Counted from the first letter of the stretch, positions 34,470 through 49,500 are shown. The stretch is DNA of 64,000 nucleotides from Triplophysa rosa (GCF_024868665.1 NC_079893.1:8912907-8976906), one strand, 5' to 3'. The notes: generated from the letters alone by a model not told the origin. Made by a program: numbers and translations.

Positions 34470-37400
34470 GTTTACCTACATAGTAAATAAACTTGTTACT
34501 TGCTATTTTATCTTTTCAAGCAGATGTTAAAAAATGAAGTACATTATTTTCGACAGCTTGAGGAAAATATAAATGATCCGTCACTTTAAGGAGCACAACA
34601 TCTACCGCAGTTTGACAGAAGCTCTGAGGTTGCTTACCTGAGTTAACCTTGAAAACATTGCGATTAAATGTGTCTAAAGTGTCAGTGAAAGCAAAATATG
34701 CTGTTTTCTTGCTTCAGTTATAGATCCACTTTCATAAATACAATTCAAGAGAGATTCAGACAATTTCATAAGTGGAGAGAGAGAGGGAGAGAGAGATGTG
34801 CATGTAGCATTAACCTCTATATGTCCTGTTCACACTTGATGTGATTATCTAGTCCTGAATGTTTCTCTGACAAATTAGGAATTCCATCAATAATCTTACC
34901 AAACACTGTAGGACCTGACAGAATGTAATAAATGGAGTATCATTGCCAACAATAAATTGTAAATGATACCCAATGGGTATGTTGAGGCTAAATTTATTCT
35001 CTGCAATCAATACAAATACATTAAATTTGAGACCCATAGTATAGCAGAACACTGAAAACATGATTCAAAAACATTGAACTGTGGTGCTTGTGTGGAATAC
35101 ATGGGTTAATTTAACTATACAATAAATTAATCCAGCTGGTTCACCAAACCCCAATTGTATAGTTCAAATTTACTTTTTTAATATTTGTCCATTTGTGAGT
35201 TGATGTCACTTTTGCTTTACATGTAACTTAATAACTTATTTTGAAGATTTGAAGTAATGTAAAAACAAACAAACAAAAAATGGTAAACTTGTGAAGGCAA
35301 TTTGATTGTCCTTAAGAATTTAAGGCAGCAAAAAAATCTTTTACAGTGCAGTCTATCTAAATGATTTATTCAGGAATCAGACTTCACTTTCGAAAACTTA
35401 AATCTTGAAAATCTCACAAAACTTGTTATTCAGTCATATTAGTTAATAAAATCGACTGATTTAACCAAATTGTGGACTTTATAAAAGTTACAAAGGAGAA
35501 TAAAAGTAGAAAGTGTATTTTTTATGAGAACACTGAGTGATTGGAGAAAGAGTGTTTGTACGTGCACATGTAGCAGTTATCTGTGAATGGCAGGAGGCAA
35601 TCAGTGACACCATCATGGTGGTAAAATAGATTTTCTTAAAAACCTTGCTGAAAAGCCACTCGGAAAGTAAAACTTTCAGAATCAAACTTTGCATTGTTAA
35701 ATATTCAAATTCATATTAACATATTCAGAAACAAATGTGTGTGTCATGCAGAGAGAGAAAGAAAAGAAATCCCATTAGGCACAAAACATTTGAGCCTTAT
35801 TTTACCCTTTTGTTGTTCTTCAAAAAGTAAATGTAGTTTCAAACGATTTAATGCAGCTAAATGTTAATTTTTATTGCAATCATTTATATAAAATAAACCT
35901 TTAGGACAAGGCCCAGGAGAACTGATTTCTTTTTTATCTCTTTTTTTAGATCATCATGAAAATTATAGCTTGGTTCTTGTTTTGCTTGAAGTACCTTTTT
36001 ACTCAAAAACAAAAGTTTGTAACATATAACATTCTGCTCTCTGGTTCTTAATCTTGACTTCATTCGAACAGGCTGGTGCACTAAACCACTGTATATGATT
36101 TATTGCTTTGTTGCAACAGTCCTATATCAGTTTTTATTTATTTTTATACAACATTGTTTTCCAGGCTTTTATTATGGCTGACTGTTTTGGCAAAAGAACC
36201 ACTCCTTATAAAAACATCAAACCACTAATTTAATGTTATCTTAATTGCTAACTTTTTAGTTATTGCTATTAATTTCATAGGTAAAAATCAAATTGGTGCT
36301 GAAGTTACAACCTTCCACTTTAAACCACTTTAAATTTAAGTACTGATGAATAAAATGGTGTTAATTACAATTGAGCGAAATTGACAGAAATAATTAATTA
36401 TGCTGAGTTAAATAAAAGAAAAACAAAGTGGTGGTCTGAAAATGCCTGAGATTTCTACTTAATATCTAAATGTCATCAGAGACTGAGTTCGGGGTCTGGA
36501 TAAACTGACTCCTTATACAGATGCTGTTTAACAGAAATGCCACTCCAGAATGCATACTGTGGTAATGACTTTACCAGCTGCTTGGCAAAATAAGTTATGA
36601 GAACTAGGCTTGATCATATGAGCTACTAGCAAAAAATGACTTTAAAGGCTATGAAACTCTTCAAAAGAAGGCGATTTAAATTCTACTTTTGACTTTTCCA
36701 ATAGCCACTGTAACTCATGTTAAATGACTTTTTCACCTCAAAACATTCTGTCGTTGTTTAAGTACCCTTATGTTTTTCGAAATCTGTATATGACTCTTTC
36801 TTCTGTGTAACACAAGAGAAGATATTTTGAGAATGTCTCGGTGGTTTCTGCAGAAGAAAGAAAGTCATGTAGGTTTGAAAATACATCGAGGATTTTTAAA
36901 TGACAAAAGAAATTTGTTATCTAAAACATTAACATACATTAAACATTAAACATACAAAACATTAAAATACTGCCTCAAGTGTTTGAATGACTTCTATACT
37001 TTGTTAGTATTTTTAGTACTTTGTAGTACTCTAGTACTTTGTTTGGTACATCTGATTTATGCCAAGAAAAAAAATGAGTGTTTGTTTATTCAAATAATGA
37101 CCCTTAATTTACCTAGAACATTTATCCTCATGTCATGCAGGCATTTTTAAATTACGACCTTGTTGACATTCACTGTTAAAAGCACTAAAGATAATGATGG
37201 ACAAAGTGCCTACAAATGTTATTTTTATTATGCGTTAACATCCTGAGGTCATAATTTTGTAGATAATGGGTATTTCCGTTGTTTTGTTGCCTTTAAGTAT
37301 GTATTAATCTAAAATGTACTATTCATATAAAGGCGAGGGCACATAATTGCTCAAGCTACAATAATAAAAAACATTTTACAGTCAACAAAAAAATAAATTT

Positions 37401-38813
37401 CCCCCGATGGCAGTTTTTACGTACTTAAACAAATAAGAGACTACAAAACAACCAAAGCAGGAATGAATGAGGTCTGAATGAATAATCTGTTATGAACAAT
37501 TGCACCTAGCCTGAAAAAGTTTTAAAGCTCTAAATGTCTACATAAATTGACCCTGATATGTTTGCACAACCTATGAGGATGCCTGCGAGATTATTTTAAA
37601 ATGTCCCAGACAATTCAACATTAAACAGAATAAACTCACGCCACATTACAGTTTACAAGAACAGTCATTAATGCACCTGCCCACTGTAGAATAAGTTGTT
37701 TCACAGCAGTAATGACACAGAGATGTAATTGAATTGGGCCAGTGACTCTGACAGGAGTATTTTGCAATCCTCAAGAATGCAGTGACCCTGGACTGAACCC
37801 CAGACACAATTTCCAAGCAGCCAAGATCATAAGAGCTCAATTCAGACACCTCGGCATGTGTTAAATATCATTTAATAAGATGCCAAAGAACATGCACATT
37901 TACTATCTGCAAGCTAAACATCTGCTGCCTGTGTCTTTACCTGCACAGTATGAACCAAACCAACACTTGGCTCTGCTTTTTGTTTCTCACACACATGCAT
38001 TGAAATGCACATCCCTTCACAGTCCAAACCATCTGTCTGCACATGTGGGACTGAGACCCCCTATCCAATTGGCTGCCACAAAATTGTCAGCACTTCATGA
38101 GTGTAATGTTGGATTTGTCCCATGTCGGTAGGAGGAGTATGAGGTTGGTTGTTCGACCTCTACCGGAGGATTTAAATGGACTTTGCTTTTGTATCAGAAG
38201 AACATTGTCATGTACAATTCCTTTGAAAACAGACACATCCCACATCATTTTGATGATCATGAATGATGTCACAAATACAGTCAATGGCATCATCTGAATG
38301 TCGTAACACCATGTCTTTTCACCAAAATTAATACATACAGATGTACTTACAATGCAACACGATGTTTAATGATGTGCCAGGCTTTGTTAGGCCTGTCATT
38401 ATCTGGGTTTTTAGATGAACATGGACAAAGAATGATTTAGGATTCTGAGTAGATTAAGAGTGACCTGCTTTACAGGACAATAGCAATAACAAGTTTATTC
38501 CCAGAGAGATTATTGGATTAAAGGCAGGATACCGCTTTGCCGATGCACGATGCCTGGAGAACCCCTGACCTAAAAAGGCTTTATCTCTGTTGAACATCAT
38601 TTTGAATATAATATTTAAGATAGCACGCTCACAGACGATTAGTAAACCATTCACAGACTGTCTTATCGCGCTGTCCATAAATATGGCTGAAAATCAGCAG
38701 TTCCAATCTGGCCAAGGAGTCAGGGTGCACCGGTCTATTGGGAAAGTTTATAATGCGTTTTATTGTAAATACTTTCAATTTTTTCCACATTTGCAGTAAA
38801 TTGTTATGCTTTA
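34470..38813. other. AT-rich intergenic DNA, no gene seen
   Basis: Contains a GA run (34774-34797), a TTTTACAGTG-type MITE remnant near 35330-35350, and a degraded Angel-type copy at about 36727-36917 (GAAGATATTTTGAGAATG recognisable). None of the open frames of 60-85 codons shows a domain. Confidence 0.5.
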
Positions 38814-38860
38814 ACACACACACACACGCACACACACGCGCACGCACGCACACACACACA

Positions 38861-38938
<78 letters not shown>

Positions 38939-38957
38939 CATATATATATATATATAA
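38814..38957. repeat. CA/CG/TA compound microsatellite
   Basis: (CA)n with an unusual central run of CGCA units (about 38864-38896), then (CA)n and (TA)n. All frames over it are artefacts. Confidence 0.95.
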
Positions 38958-39164
38958 TTTATCATTTTTATTACTTTTTTTCTTCCCTTGTCTCTCATCC
39001 TTAACTTTGTTCACTTTTTTCCCTTTCTCTCTTTATATATTTCTTTATATTATTATCATTATTTTTGTATTATTGTATTGCTGTAGACTATGCCCTCACA
39101 AAAGCATTTCAGTGTATACTGTCACTGACATCTGTACATATGACAAATAAACTTGAAACTTTAA
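38958..39164 (+). mobile_element. LINE 3' tail (L2/Rex-like, tentative)
   Basis: The stretch ending ATGACAAATAAACTTGAAAC resembles 3' tails of fish non-LTR elements, which finish with a poly(A)-like signal followed by short TTGAAACT-type repeats. Only the 3' UTR is present. The clade is a guess. Confidence 0.4.
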
Positions 39165-41369
39165 AGTGAACCTCAGTGGCAATGGTTATTGTCTACAGTA
39201 ATTCTACAGACAAAAATAGCAATAAATAGTTTTATTTCTTCCCCTGAACACATTACAACAGCAGTTCTGCTAAACAGTATAATTTTATTGGGAACAGACA
39301 CACATATATTTTTGTTTGTTTTTCATTTTCTTGTGCGTGGATAACAGATTTTATTCAATTTGTACCCTCATGTTCCTTATAAATGTGAACTAATTTCCAC
39401 ACAGGAGTAAAACAGAAAAAGATACAAACTGTTCATCCCATTCACAGCACAGATTGTACCCTGTGTATGCTAAATAGCCTCTCAAGGACACAGACTGTAA
39501 TGCTGGGCTTTTAAGTTCCATCCTCTCAAAGTCTAGTCCTTTCTAAAAGTGCGTATTACGCTGTAATTTCAGCCAAAGGCATAAAGTGTTTTTTCCCTTA
39601 AATTGACTTTAAATGAAAGAGCAAACTGCATTTTACGGACGACATTTCTGTGTCCGTGAGCAGTACTTTCTGCATCTATATCCTATACCCATATGTCCAT
39701 CTGTGCCCGTGAATTAAAACTGCGTCACAAAAGTCATTCTGTTGCTGGGATAATATTAAGGGTCATTGGGAGACATAAACCTGATGTCTCTTTATATGTT
39801 TTATAGGCATTCCTTAATCTTTACTTCTCTTTAGGTTTATTAAGAGGAGCTCTGTCCTTTATTATTTTCCAGAGCTCTGGTTTAATAACAGCTACAAAAT
39901 GGGAGATCCATGATGGTTGTCACATTTTGTATCTCTGTTTTAATATTTCTCAAGGCAGGTTCATTTAAGTTAGATTCCTTGACATTACAGCTACAAAAAT
40001 GTATTTAACAATTAATCTAAAACTATCATTACCCATAAAAATAAATAAAAATAAGATATATGTGGAGTTGTCACAATGGAATCAGTAGCATTTTAGTGGC
40101 TTACGACAGTACAAAAATAATATATAACATGTTGTTCGATTACCTTCATTCTTCAATGAAATGACAAAAGGGTGAGTGATGACAGAATTTAGATTTTTGG
40201 GTGAACTATCACTTTAGGACAGCTTATAAACACAAGCATTTATGCAATTGTTATTTTTACAGATTAAGGAGGAACTTTATCAGTTCCTCCTTATTTCTTA
40301 TTGTATATAATGCAAATTCGATTATAACGACCACACAGCAGAATGGAAGAAAATATGAAGAGAACAGCCATGCAAAATTTAGATGAAATAAAATCCCCAT
40401 GACATCACTTTTGAATTAGACACAAATAGAAATAAACCACCTTAAACTCGCTGGTGTGACAGCATTTTCACATCCACGAACATTCCAGAGCTTCTTGGTA
40501 GGTCGACCACACCTACAGTATAGTGGAAACTAGCATTCACTGCCTGACCGCAAGGTCTCCATCTTGGCTCTGAGGACATTTAGAAGCCAAAGCATTTGGC
40601 TGGCAGATTGACACTGCCACGCTTTGATCCAAAATGGTCGTCTGCTTGGCGGGGCAGAGTCTGTCTGCAGGATGGGCTGAACATGACCCATGGCAAAGAA
40701 AAAAAACATAGTGAAATAAAAAAGGGGGAAGGAAAATCAATATTCAGCCTCTTTTTGAAAATAGTTTCATGAGAAATTTGCTTCTGCATTGCATTGGAAT
40801 TTATTTGGAGTGAAATGAAGAACTCATTTCGCACACATCTAGACGAATCCCGCTTGTGTTAAAGTGACACTACAATCTTACAGGGAAATAAGACTTCACA
40901 TGTGGATTAAATTGGCAAACTCGGACACAATTTGAGGCAATTGTGTGGCCGGTGATTATACATTACAGGGCGTTTTGTGTGTGTGTTTGTGTGGAGCCTG
41001 GTAATAATTAATAAGTACTTTTATGTGTATGCGTGTGCTATTATGTGTGCTGTGTATATCTTGTGTAGACCGCCCTGTCCTGGAATTTTCATTACACATG
41101 GCTCTAGACGTCCAGACACAAGTTTATTTTTCAATGAAGAGAGAGAGAAGAGCCAGAGGATGGGAAAGAACAAATAACTTTCTCCTTTGTTCTTCCAGCA
41201 GTAAAGACTGCAATGGGCCATTGGGTCTAACAGTGCATTTCACTTTGACAGACGTTCACTCTGTGAGCAGTCAATAGAGAGCTCTGCTAATGTTCCACAT
41301 GTCAATATAAAAGCAAGTATTTGTTGATTTAGAGACTGACCACCTGAGAAAATCTCCCGTGATGACGCT
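39165..41369. other. Intergenic DNA with one Angel-type end fragment
   Basis: A right-end fragment (GGGTGAGTGATGACAGAATT to TTGGGTGAACTATCACTTTA) lies at 40150-40216. No gene. Confidence 0.5.
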
Positions 41370-41560
41370 GTAGGTCAGATTTATCAAAGTATTGCGCATT
41401 TGCATGGCGAAGCGAATGTCAAAATCATTATTCTAAACGCCGTTTTCTGCTCAGCCGTAATGAGCCTTAATTAACAAAATTAGAGCATCTATTTAAAGAC
41501 CACTATTGCCCAGACCACCGAGGCTATCTTAAACACACAGGAAATCCATAATGAAGTATT
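41370..41560. promoter_or_regulatory. Candidate conserved noncoding element
   Basis: Repeat-free, more GC-balanced sequence with an exact POU octamer ATTTGCAT (41398-41405) and a homeodomain-type CTTAATTAAC near 41465. Sequence character suggests a developmental enhancer. No comparison could be run. Confidence 0.3.
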
Positions 41561-44500
41561 TCCGCTATCGATGTTTGGCAAGATTCAATGTGACTTTCTA
41601 TATGCCCTCTTTAACACAAACATTACCTTTAAACGTTTTTTTTCTAGGAATCCCTACAGGAACACAATTGAAAAACTGAAACATCATATCAGGAAGTGAT
41701 GTTTCCGAATGTGGGCAAACACAAGATCTACAAGCAGGTTTGCGACAATATATCAGAATGAGTACATAGCAGATGTTTTATTTTTTTGCTGAATGTTTCC
41801 TGACAAAAATACAGAAGCAAATGTCTCCAGCTGTTCAGCCTCCCTAACAATGACCTGATTTATCTGAAACCAAAGCATGAGTAGCTGACTCCCTGCATTT
41901 GTAAATGAAATAAATAAACCAAGTCGGATACGAAGCATTAATGAATACTTTCTGAAAGTGTCATTTTTCAAAGTCTTCTCTAAGGATCAGACTTTCAGGA
42001 GATGCTGACAGGTTTTTGATTAATGTGAGATACAGACGAATCCGTTCTAATTTTCGAACCGTCTGTTGGCATTTTGATAGGTGCGGTCTGCTATTAGTCA
42101 AGCTGAAGTTAGCAATCAGTGCGAGCGTGCCTCAATTATTTCTGTCTGCATCTTCAGATAAGTGTTTGATTATTGCTGCCTGTGTTTTCCAAAGTGTCAC
42201 TCTTAAATGAAGACTTGAGGAGCAGGTGCAACAACAGTCGTTAATATTAGCAATGTTTGGAATTGCATACTAACGTCACACTATGAAATAAAAGGTCAGC
42301 TCGAGCACATTGCAATGTGGGATAGGATATTTCCTGGTGGCCGTTCTGTTGTTTGATACAATTTTTGGAAAATTTTGTTAGTCATCCATGTATTCAATTA
42401 CAGGAAGTTGTGCAGTGTACTGTACATAATATACTACGCTTTTCTGATCAGGTGTTAACTATGATCTGAAATGTAGGTTATAAGCTAACATACCTGTGCA
42501 GTGTGTTTATACAAATTGTTGCCTGTAGATGCGTGTGTTTGACCCTGCCTGTGAAAACCTATTTTTAAACATTCTTTAAAAATATGATGTTGATACGTAT
42601 ATTGCTGCTTTTCTTCTGAAACCTTGTATCTCCATATTTTGTGATTTTATTTTTTGTTATAAATCATTTTTAGTCACCTTTATGTTTGTCACTGAGTTGT
42701 GCAAATATCTAACCAATAAAAAAACATTAAAAAGTGATTGTCAACTTTGACAACACAGTATTTAATCATTTAAAAAATACAATGTTTTTTCCATTTCCTG
42801 AAAAAATGTGAATTTGGACATACAAGGTTTCAGACATCTAATATTCACTGCGTAATGACATGTCAAAAACTGAAATCAACATTTAGGAAGCAAACTTTAG
42901 TTTTTTTGTGAAAAATAATAAATTGTAGTGTCAATATTATCATCAATTTTAGTATTAAAAACCATTAATTTCAGCATTATAAATGAAAATTTGAATTCTG
43001 TATCTTGAACTCTATAATATTACTGTATCTATCATTTACGCCAATAAACACACATTACCTATTTTCAGCCTTTTATAGCTATGACTACTTTTATGCTCCT
43101 CATGCCATTAATTCGATTTTGAGACTTTGGCCTGGATTTCAAAGGCAGGGTCGCATAAATTAAAGATATTAACCTTGGGCGTAATTTAAGTTTGAGGATG
43201 TCTCCTTCAAAAACGACCCCATAAAGTGCAAGCATCTTATTACCTCCTCCTATAGTTACTCTTTAAAGTTAAGCACCCTCTAGCCCTCCTAAAAATAACG
43301 TGCCGTATGTTGGGTGTTTAATCGTGCGATGCTTGACCATCAAATGTGGGTACGTTTTAACACAGTTTGTGTACTTTTTACATGGTCCCTTTCTCACTAT
43401 TGTCTAATTTCTAATTAAAATCACACAAAAAAACGTAAAATAATGGGACATGTACTACGTGGAAGCTTAATTGCATTCTTAAATGTGGGAAAAATAAATA
43501 TGTGACAAATAAATACAATAATAAATAGGTTAACTGATCAACATGTATTTACCAGTATTATTGCCATTTAACACAGAGATAAAACCCTAGAATGCATTTT
43601 AAAGGAAAATGTTTGGTGCAGCTTAGTTAGGGGTCATCCCCTGGGGTCATGTTTAAGGGATGCGACAAATGACCTATACGCTTGTATCAGTTGGAGGTCA
43701 AAGATTTGATTGGAGAAAAGCAGTTACATGGATTTCCAAAGAACAGCAAATTTTCTTGATTGCATTTCAGTCGTTTTCTAATTCCTGTTTGATTTAGGAC
43801 GGCCTTAATTAGATCCCAGCTCGTTTGTATGATAATGAGCACTACTGCCATCATTTCACTTCAAACAAGGTTTTATATTTCTATTTCCCACGGGTTAGAT
43901 CTTAGACGGTCATGACAGTGCATTAGACCCACCCCTTTTCCAAGATCCTGCCCATTAAAGATGTGTCAGCAACCCAGTGTTAGCAAACCCAAAATGCTCA
44001 AGATGATTGACAGGCAGACTGACGTCTCAAACTCCTCTGATTGGCTAAACAATCGCCTCCTACAGTCAGTCTATCTTTGTGCTGTTTACAGAGCCCAGGG
44101 CACTTGTTTTAGTGATATCTGTCAGGTGCATTCTTAAACACAGCGGTTCAACAAAATCTGTGCATATCCCTATAGCTGAGATTTTTCTGCATGAGTGCAT
44201 TGGAAACTGTACGCAGTCAATTGGGAGATTCAGAAGTTTACTGTGTTCATCGTATATTTGATTTGATTAAGAATAGATTTTGATAGCGTTCTACATTTGC
44301 ATGCATGACCTGCGTTTTTTTAGCACCCGGTAAAGTAGTTATGCATATCAGGTACCGCCATAGCGTTAAATGCAATTGCAACAGCGCAATTTCTCATCTT
44401 GCAGACACTTCGTGAGTGCTTGTTTGTGGAGGATGCAGGCGACCGCCACGATCTGGCATACTTTGCTGGCACTGTACCACTTTTACTCCACTGCCATACA

Positions 44501-46289
44501 AATACCTGAATAAGCTGTTTAAAGTGCTGAAAATCTGCTTGACTACACCGTGTGTCTGGATATAGCGCTGGTCTCCGTTATTTGATTCTCATGTTAAAAG
44601 TAACTGCTGCCCTGATTGAAATGTGTTTCTTGCAGTAATCGTGCAAGATGATATACATAGAAAGAATGACATGGTACGATACTTTGTCACATTTAGGCTG
44701 AGGTAGATGCAATTCTTCCAGCATCCCATTCACGTTAAACCACATAAAACCAAACCTCGACATCGCAATACACATGCGTACTGGAGGGACCAAGAAATGT
44801 GACACATATCCTCTCTGACTAACCTGAACTAATCCGATCCAGAAAGGTCTGAAATCACTCACTCAGTCTTTTTGCCTGCCAGCCGCCGAGGTTGCGAATG
44901 AGAGGTTGAGAGAAAGAGTAAGAGAGCGCCCAAATGCTAATCCAATCGCACAACGGAGAATTTCTCAACCGAGTCCGGGTCTGCCCTGTGGTGGCTCTCT
45001 TACGACCAATAATTACTTTCATCCTGCAAAGTCATTTTTCAAAGTGTGCAGTTGTGCCACTGGTGTGTTCCACCGGCCAGAATCACGTTAGACGAAATCG
45101 GTACTCCTGAATAACGTCGCGCTATATCACCTCTGACAGCTTCTTGTACATGTTGCTTGAAGGCCTACAATAGCAATATCTATGGTAATACTTCATTAGT
45201 TTTTAATGGGGCTGTATTTTAGAATTCCATTATGTAGAATGTACTGTACTGCCTGAGACCTTTTGCTGAGAATATGATGGTGAATGAGATATGTTTACCA
45301 GGGTTGCTACTAAAAATAGCTTTAGTTGCTATGAAATGATATACTAATAGTAGAATCATTTGAAAGTTATAAACATTAGATGGAAATTTGTCACTGTTCT
45401 GTTTGCTATAACTTATGGGACACGCAATAATAATAATAATATTAATATTAATTCAGTGTGAATTTAATCTTGTATAATAATAGTATCAAGTACATAGACC
45501 ACTTCGCAAGATGTGAACACTGGTCTAACAGCACAAACTTATTTTTTGAATCTTATATAATTAAATCTTAAAGATATTTGTTTAATATTTGTATTTTAAA
45601 CTTTGCTGAACTTGATATATATCATCACCTGAGAAAATCATTAAAAAAAATTAAAACATAAAACATTATTGACGATAACTGTAACTATAAAGTTTTAAAT
45701 ACCCATAAAGATACAGGTAATGATTTTTAGATTGAATAGAAAATCAATAGAATATTTTTTTGAAGATGATGAATGATAAAACATATCATTAAATGGTCTC
45801 TGGCACTAATTGGTTTCCTGGATGTTGTTTGGCTTTTTCTGATGTCCTGTTTCAAGGTGTCAAGGATGTGGATGACTCATATGGATGTATGAAAAAATTG
45901 TCTCAAAAACATGACGACTTACTCATCATAGTGACGGCTTCTCTCAACACCTATAGCATCTGTTTTGTTTCATTGTGAAGGGTAAAGCAACAGCAGGTCA
46001 TCTAAATCCAGCTTTGTTGCTGTAAAACACTGCAGTGCACAATCTTTAACACAACGTTATTGTTATCGTCCTTTGGTGTGGATGCTAAAATAGTTATGGT
46101 CATAGTGTGAATGGCCCATTACTTCATTGCCTCTCTTAGCCTACTGTCTTCACCTAGCTTGCTTGCTAAGTATTAAACTTGTTCACTTATTACAAACCAC
46201 TACAATACATATTGCGTTATGCACATTTGCGATACAGTATTTTGAAAGGTATGCAGCGCTCAATAATCTCTTAATCGCATTAATGCAGT
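41561..46289. other. Repeat-poor DNA, no gene seen
   Basis: Mostly AT-rich. Notable points are an exact PBX/PREP-type decamer TGATTGACAG at 44004-44013 and a GC-richer tract at 44380-45120. The open frames there show no domain. Confidence 0.45.
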
Positions 46290-46570
46290 TTTAGTATGTG
46301 TTTTACTCAATTTTTCATGCATTCTCTCCCTCTCTCTGAAGTTACAGAGGCATTAAGATATGCAGCAAACTTTAACAGGTTTAATAGGACTAAATGCCTT
46401 GATCTTGTTAGCATAATTGAGGTTTCTGAAAGGAATTCAAGGATTGTGGCTCGCAGCTCAGGGGCTGTAACGAAAAAATTAATGAACCATAAACATGGTA
46501 ATTCAACGAGCCCCTGGAAATACATTTTTTCTCATGCAAAACGTCCTGCAACAGCGTTTATCGCAATTAT
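46290..46570. promoter_or_regulatory. Candidate conserved noncoding element
   Basis: Repeat-free and motif-dense (AAAAAATTAATGAACC, AGCATAATTGAGG). A 101-codon plus-strand frame (46296-46601) has no domain and looks accidental. Resembles vertebrate noncoding elements in texture only. Confidence 0.3.
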
Positions 46571-49500
46571 GTGGTACAGTAAAGGGAAGGAACGGCAGTG
46601 AGCAGAAATTGCTTTCGCTGTGTGCAAGCTGCTTGTTGATTGTGGCATTAGATTGTTGGAGAATACAAAAGCAGGACCCCGGATGTGATGTATCCCTCCG
46701 AATGCATGAAAAGAATGAGAAAAGCAAAAAAATTAACAATATTGTCCACCAGAACATCTTTCCAATCTGTACACAAAATAAGCAGCAAGAACTGCTATTT
46801 TGCTATCAAAAATAAGATTTCTGTCACCTCTTATTCGTTTCATGGATTCATTTCAAAAGTACATCAATAAGTTTTTACACTAAAACATTAATATTATCGC
46901 CCTAATAGGTCTTGAGATCCAGTAAAAGCCATTGAAAGATTTTCAAACTCCGCCAATGTTATCAGAGCGTCACAGGGCACAGCATTCAGTCTTTCATGGC
47001 CGAGTGATGGCTGTAAGTCCTCTGTCTCTTTGTAAAAGCGAACAGTCTGTGCGTATGTGTTCACCGATAAGACCCCTTCTTTAGTTTAGCATCCAAATGT
47101 TCCATTGGCTTCGGTCTGACACCCCATTCATGTCTATTTCCACCACATGCAGTCAATTAGGCAACAAAGGAGCGGTGGCTTCACCCTGCAGCTGCTGGAT
47201 GTGACGCTAGAGTCAAATTTTGCACATTCATTATGGATCTCTGTGCATGAAGATGTTGTTTTCTTTGAAGGTGCAAATGAACAATAAATGTACAGATTGA
47301 CAAACATTAAATAGGTGACAATAGCATGAAAGCATACACACAAACACATGTGTATTCACTGTTTTTGTTGTTGTTGTTATTTGTTTTAGAATAAGATTTA
47401 AAAGAATGAATGAACATTCAATTGATAAAATTATAGGCAGCTTTTAGACTACATTTTGAAGTCACTTGAAGAACTTGTTTCAGTTACACAAACGTTAGAA
47501 CAAAATACAACCAACGGAATATTTATAACTGATTTAAAATGTTAAATATCTTTAAGATGTATTAATATATGTAAGATTAAAAAAATAACTATTAATAAAT
47601 AAATCAATAAGAACTAAAACTGGAAGTGCTTCTGGACCAGTTTTTACGGTACATCTTGCAAAGTGGTCTGAATTAATCCGCCTTATGAAATAAATTTGAC
47701 ATTTTTAAATTTTATATAATTTCTATTCCAGTGTCAAATTTAATGCAGCTTTTAAACAAAAGTTTTTGAGTTGAGTACAGTCTGATGTAAAAAGCAATTG
47801 CAAGAGTCTTGTAAGTCTTCTGAAGTCCGAAGTACCGAAATGTAAATCTCACTTTGTGCTTCTAGGAAAAACATTAAAAGTGACTAAATAATAACAAAAA
47901 TGTTTGTTTTTGACCTATTTTAAACCGTTGTCAACATTCGTAGTGAGATTTTTAACGTTTCTTCAAACTTCAAGTTGAAACTTGAACTATTCTTCAGCAT
48001 GTGTGCTGCCCAACAGGGAGCCTGGACTGATTCGTAAAATTTCAGGTAAGACCTGATGTTCAATGAAGCTTTAGTTTTTCAGTAAAAACTTGCAGTAGAA
48101 ACATCTGTCTTTCTCATTTTCTGTAAATAGGAGAGCTTGTTTGCCTCTCTGACAACACACCTGTAAAGTAGCAGCTGGAAGACTTAGATGTTGGTAGATA
48201 GAGCGAGAGCGAGAGGGAGAGAGAGAAAAAGGGTGGATATACAGTAAGGGTGGTATATCGTTTGCACTGTTGGAGAGTGCAGTAATAACAGTAGTCAGAC
48301 CTTCAGAAAAAGTGAAGTTCTCCACACTGCAATTTCATGGGAGTGAGAAAAACAGTATACAGCAATCTTCAAGCTAGAACATGTGAAATGTACTGTAGTT
48401 TTGAAAACGTGATGAAAATAGGAAAAATAGATTTTAGGTCAGAACATTTCTACTAAAATTAATCTAATTACTAATAATGCAAATAATGCATTTACTAATG
48501 TTAACAAATACAAACATTATTGTAAAGTGTTAGCAAAGTACTTTTAAAAATATTTGAAAAAACAAGGACTGAAGAAATAAGGGAACTGATCTATGAAATC
48601 ACAGCTTGAGGGGTGACTAACATCTCTAGCCTCATGGGAAATGTTGCCAGCCTGCAGTCCATATGTCATATGTGTCATATGTGTTAGATGTTTATTCAAG
48701 GTTCATGATGAGGTGATGGAAACGTTGAACGGGGACATCAAACTACGTTCACCATGCAGCACACACAGTGACGCAGAGGAGAAATTACAGTCTGAACTCT
48801 TTAGAGATGTAGCACCAGGCTTAGAGAGAGCTGTTCCTACACAGATCAAATATATCACCAGTTCTTTCTTACATGAACACATGTGCACATGCACACAAAC
48901 ACACACACTCTTCCATAACTGCAAAATGGACATTCATTCACTTTGTCATATCACAATACACTAAGCTCATCCTATAGTTAAGAGCGTCTGCATTATTCTG
49001 TGCGGATATGAAAACCCTCTCGTGGCGATTGAAAGAGCAATGTAAGTTATGTGCTGCAGTTATTATTCATGCGGTTAAAGTGATATAATATTTAGCGGTT
49101 GTTGACTTTTTTAACATTCTGGATGTCCTTGTACAGCAGGAGTCGACTTTTATTTTGAATTTTTCTTGGTAATTGCACATCACAAAATAAGAGACAGTCT
49201 ATTAATATTCTACTGGCTGTTAGTTGACAAGAAGTTGCAAAGTAAATTATAATTTGAAAAATATCTATGTGGACTATCAAAATAAAGTTGCCCATTAAAG
49301 TATTTTTAATCAATAATAAATGTTACTCCAAAAATATTTTGCTATATTTAAACAATTTTCAAGTGATGACAAATTTTATATTGAGGCATTGGGGGTCTTT
49401 TGCCCCATGCTCCCTCCCTCTATCTACGTTTATATAAAATATTTAATCAAAACAAGCTTCTTTTGTAATTTCTTTCCCCGCACCATTAAATCGAAATAAA

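Noticed and set aside
38860..38900. Regular CGCA array resembling a CRISPR or minisatellite
   Set aside because: It is a plain tetranucleotide microsatellite without spacers.
38629..39014. Open frames rich in Cys-Val-Ala-Arg or Thr-His
   Set aside because: Translations of the CA/CG microsatellite.
48641..48964. 107-codon plus-strand frame as a possible exon
   Set aside because: No donor site at its end, no recognised domain, and a CA-rich 3' part.
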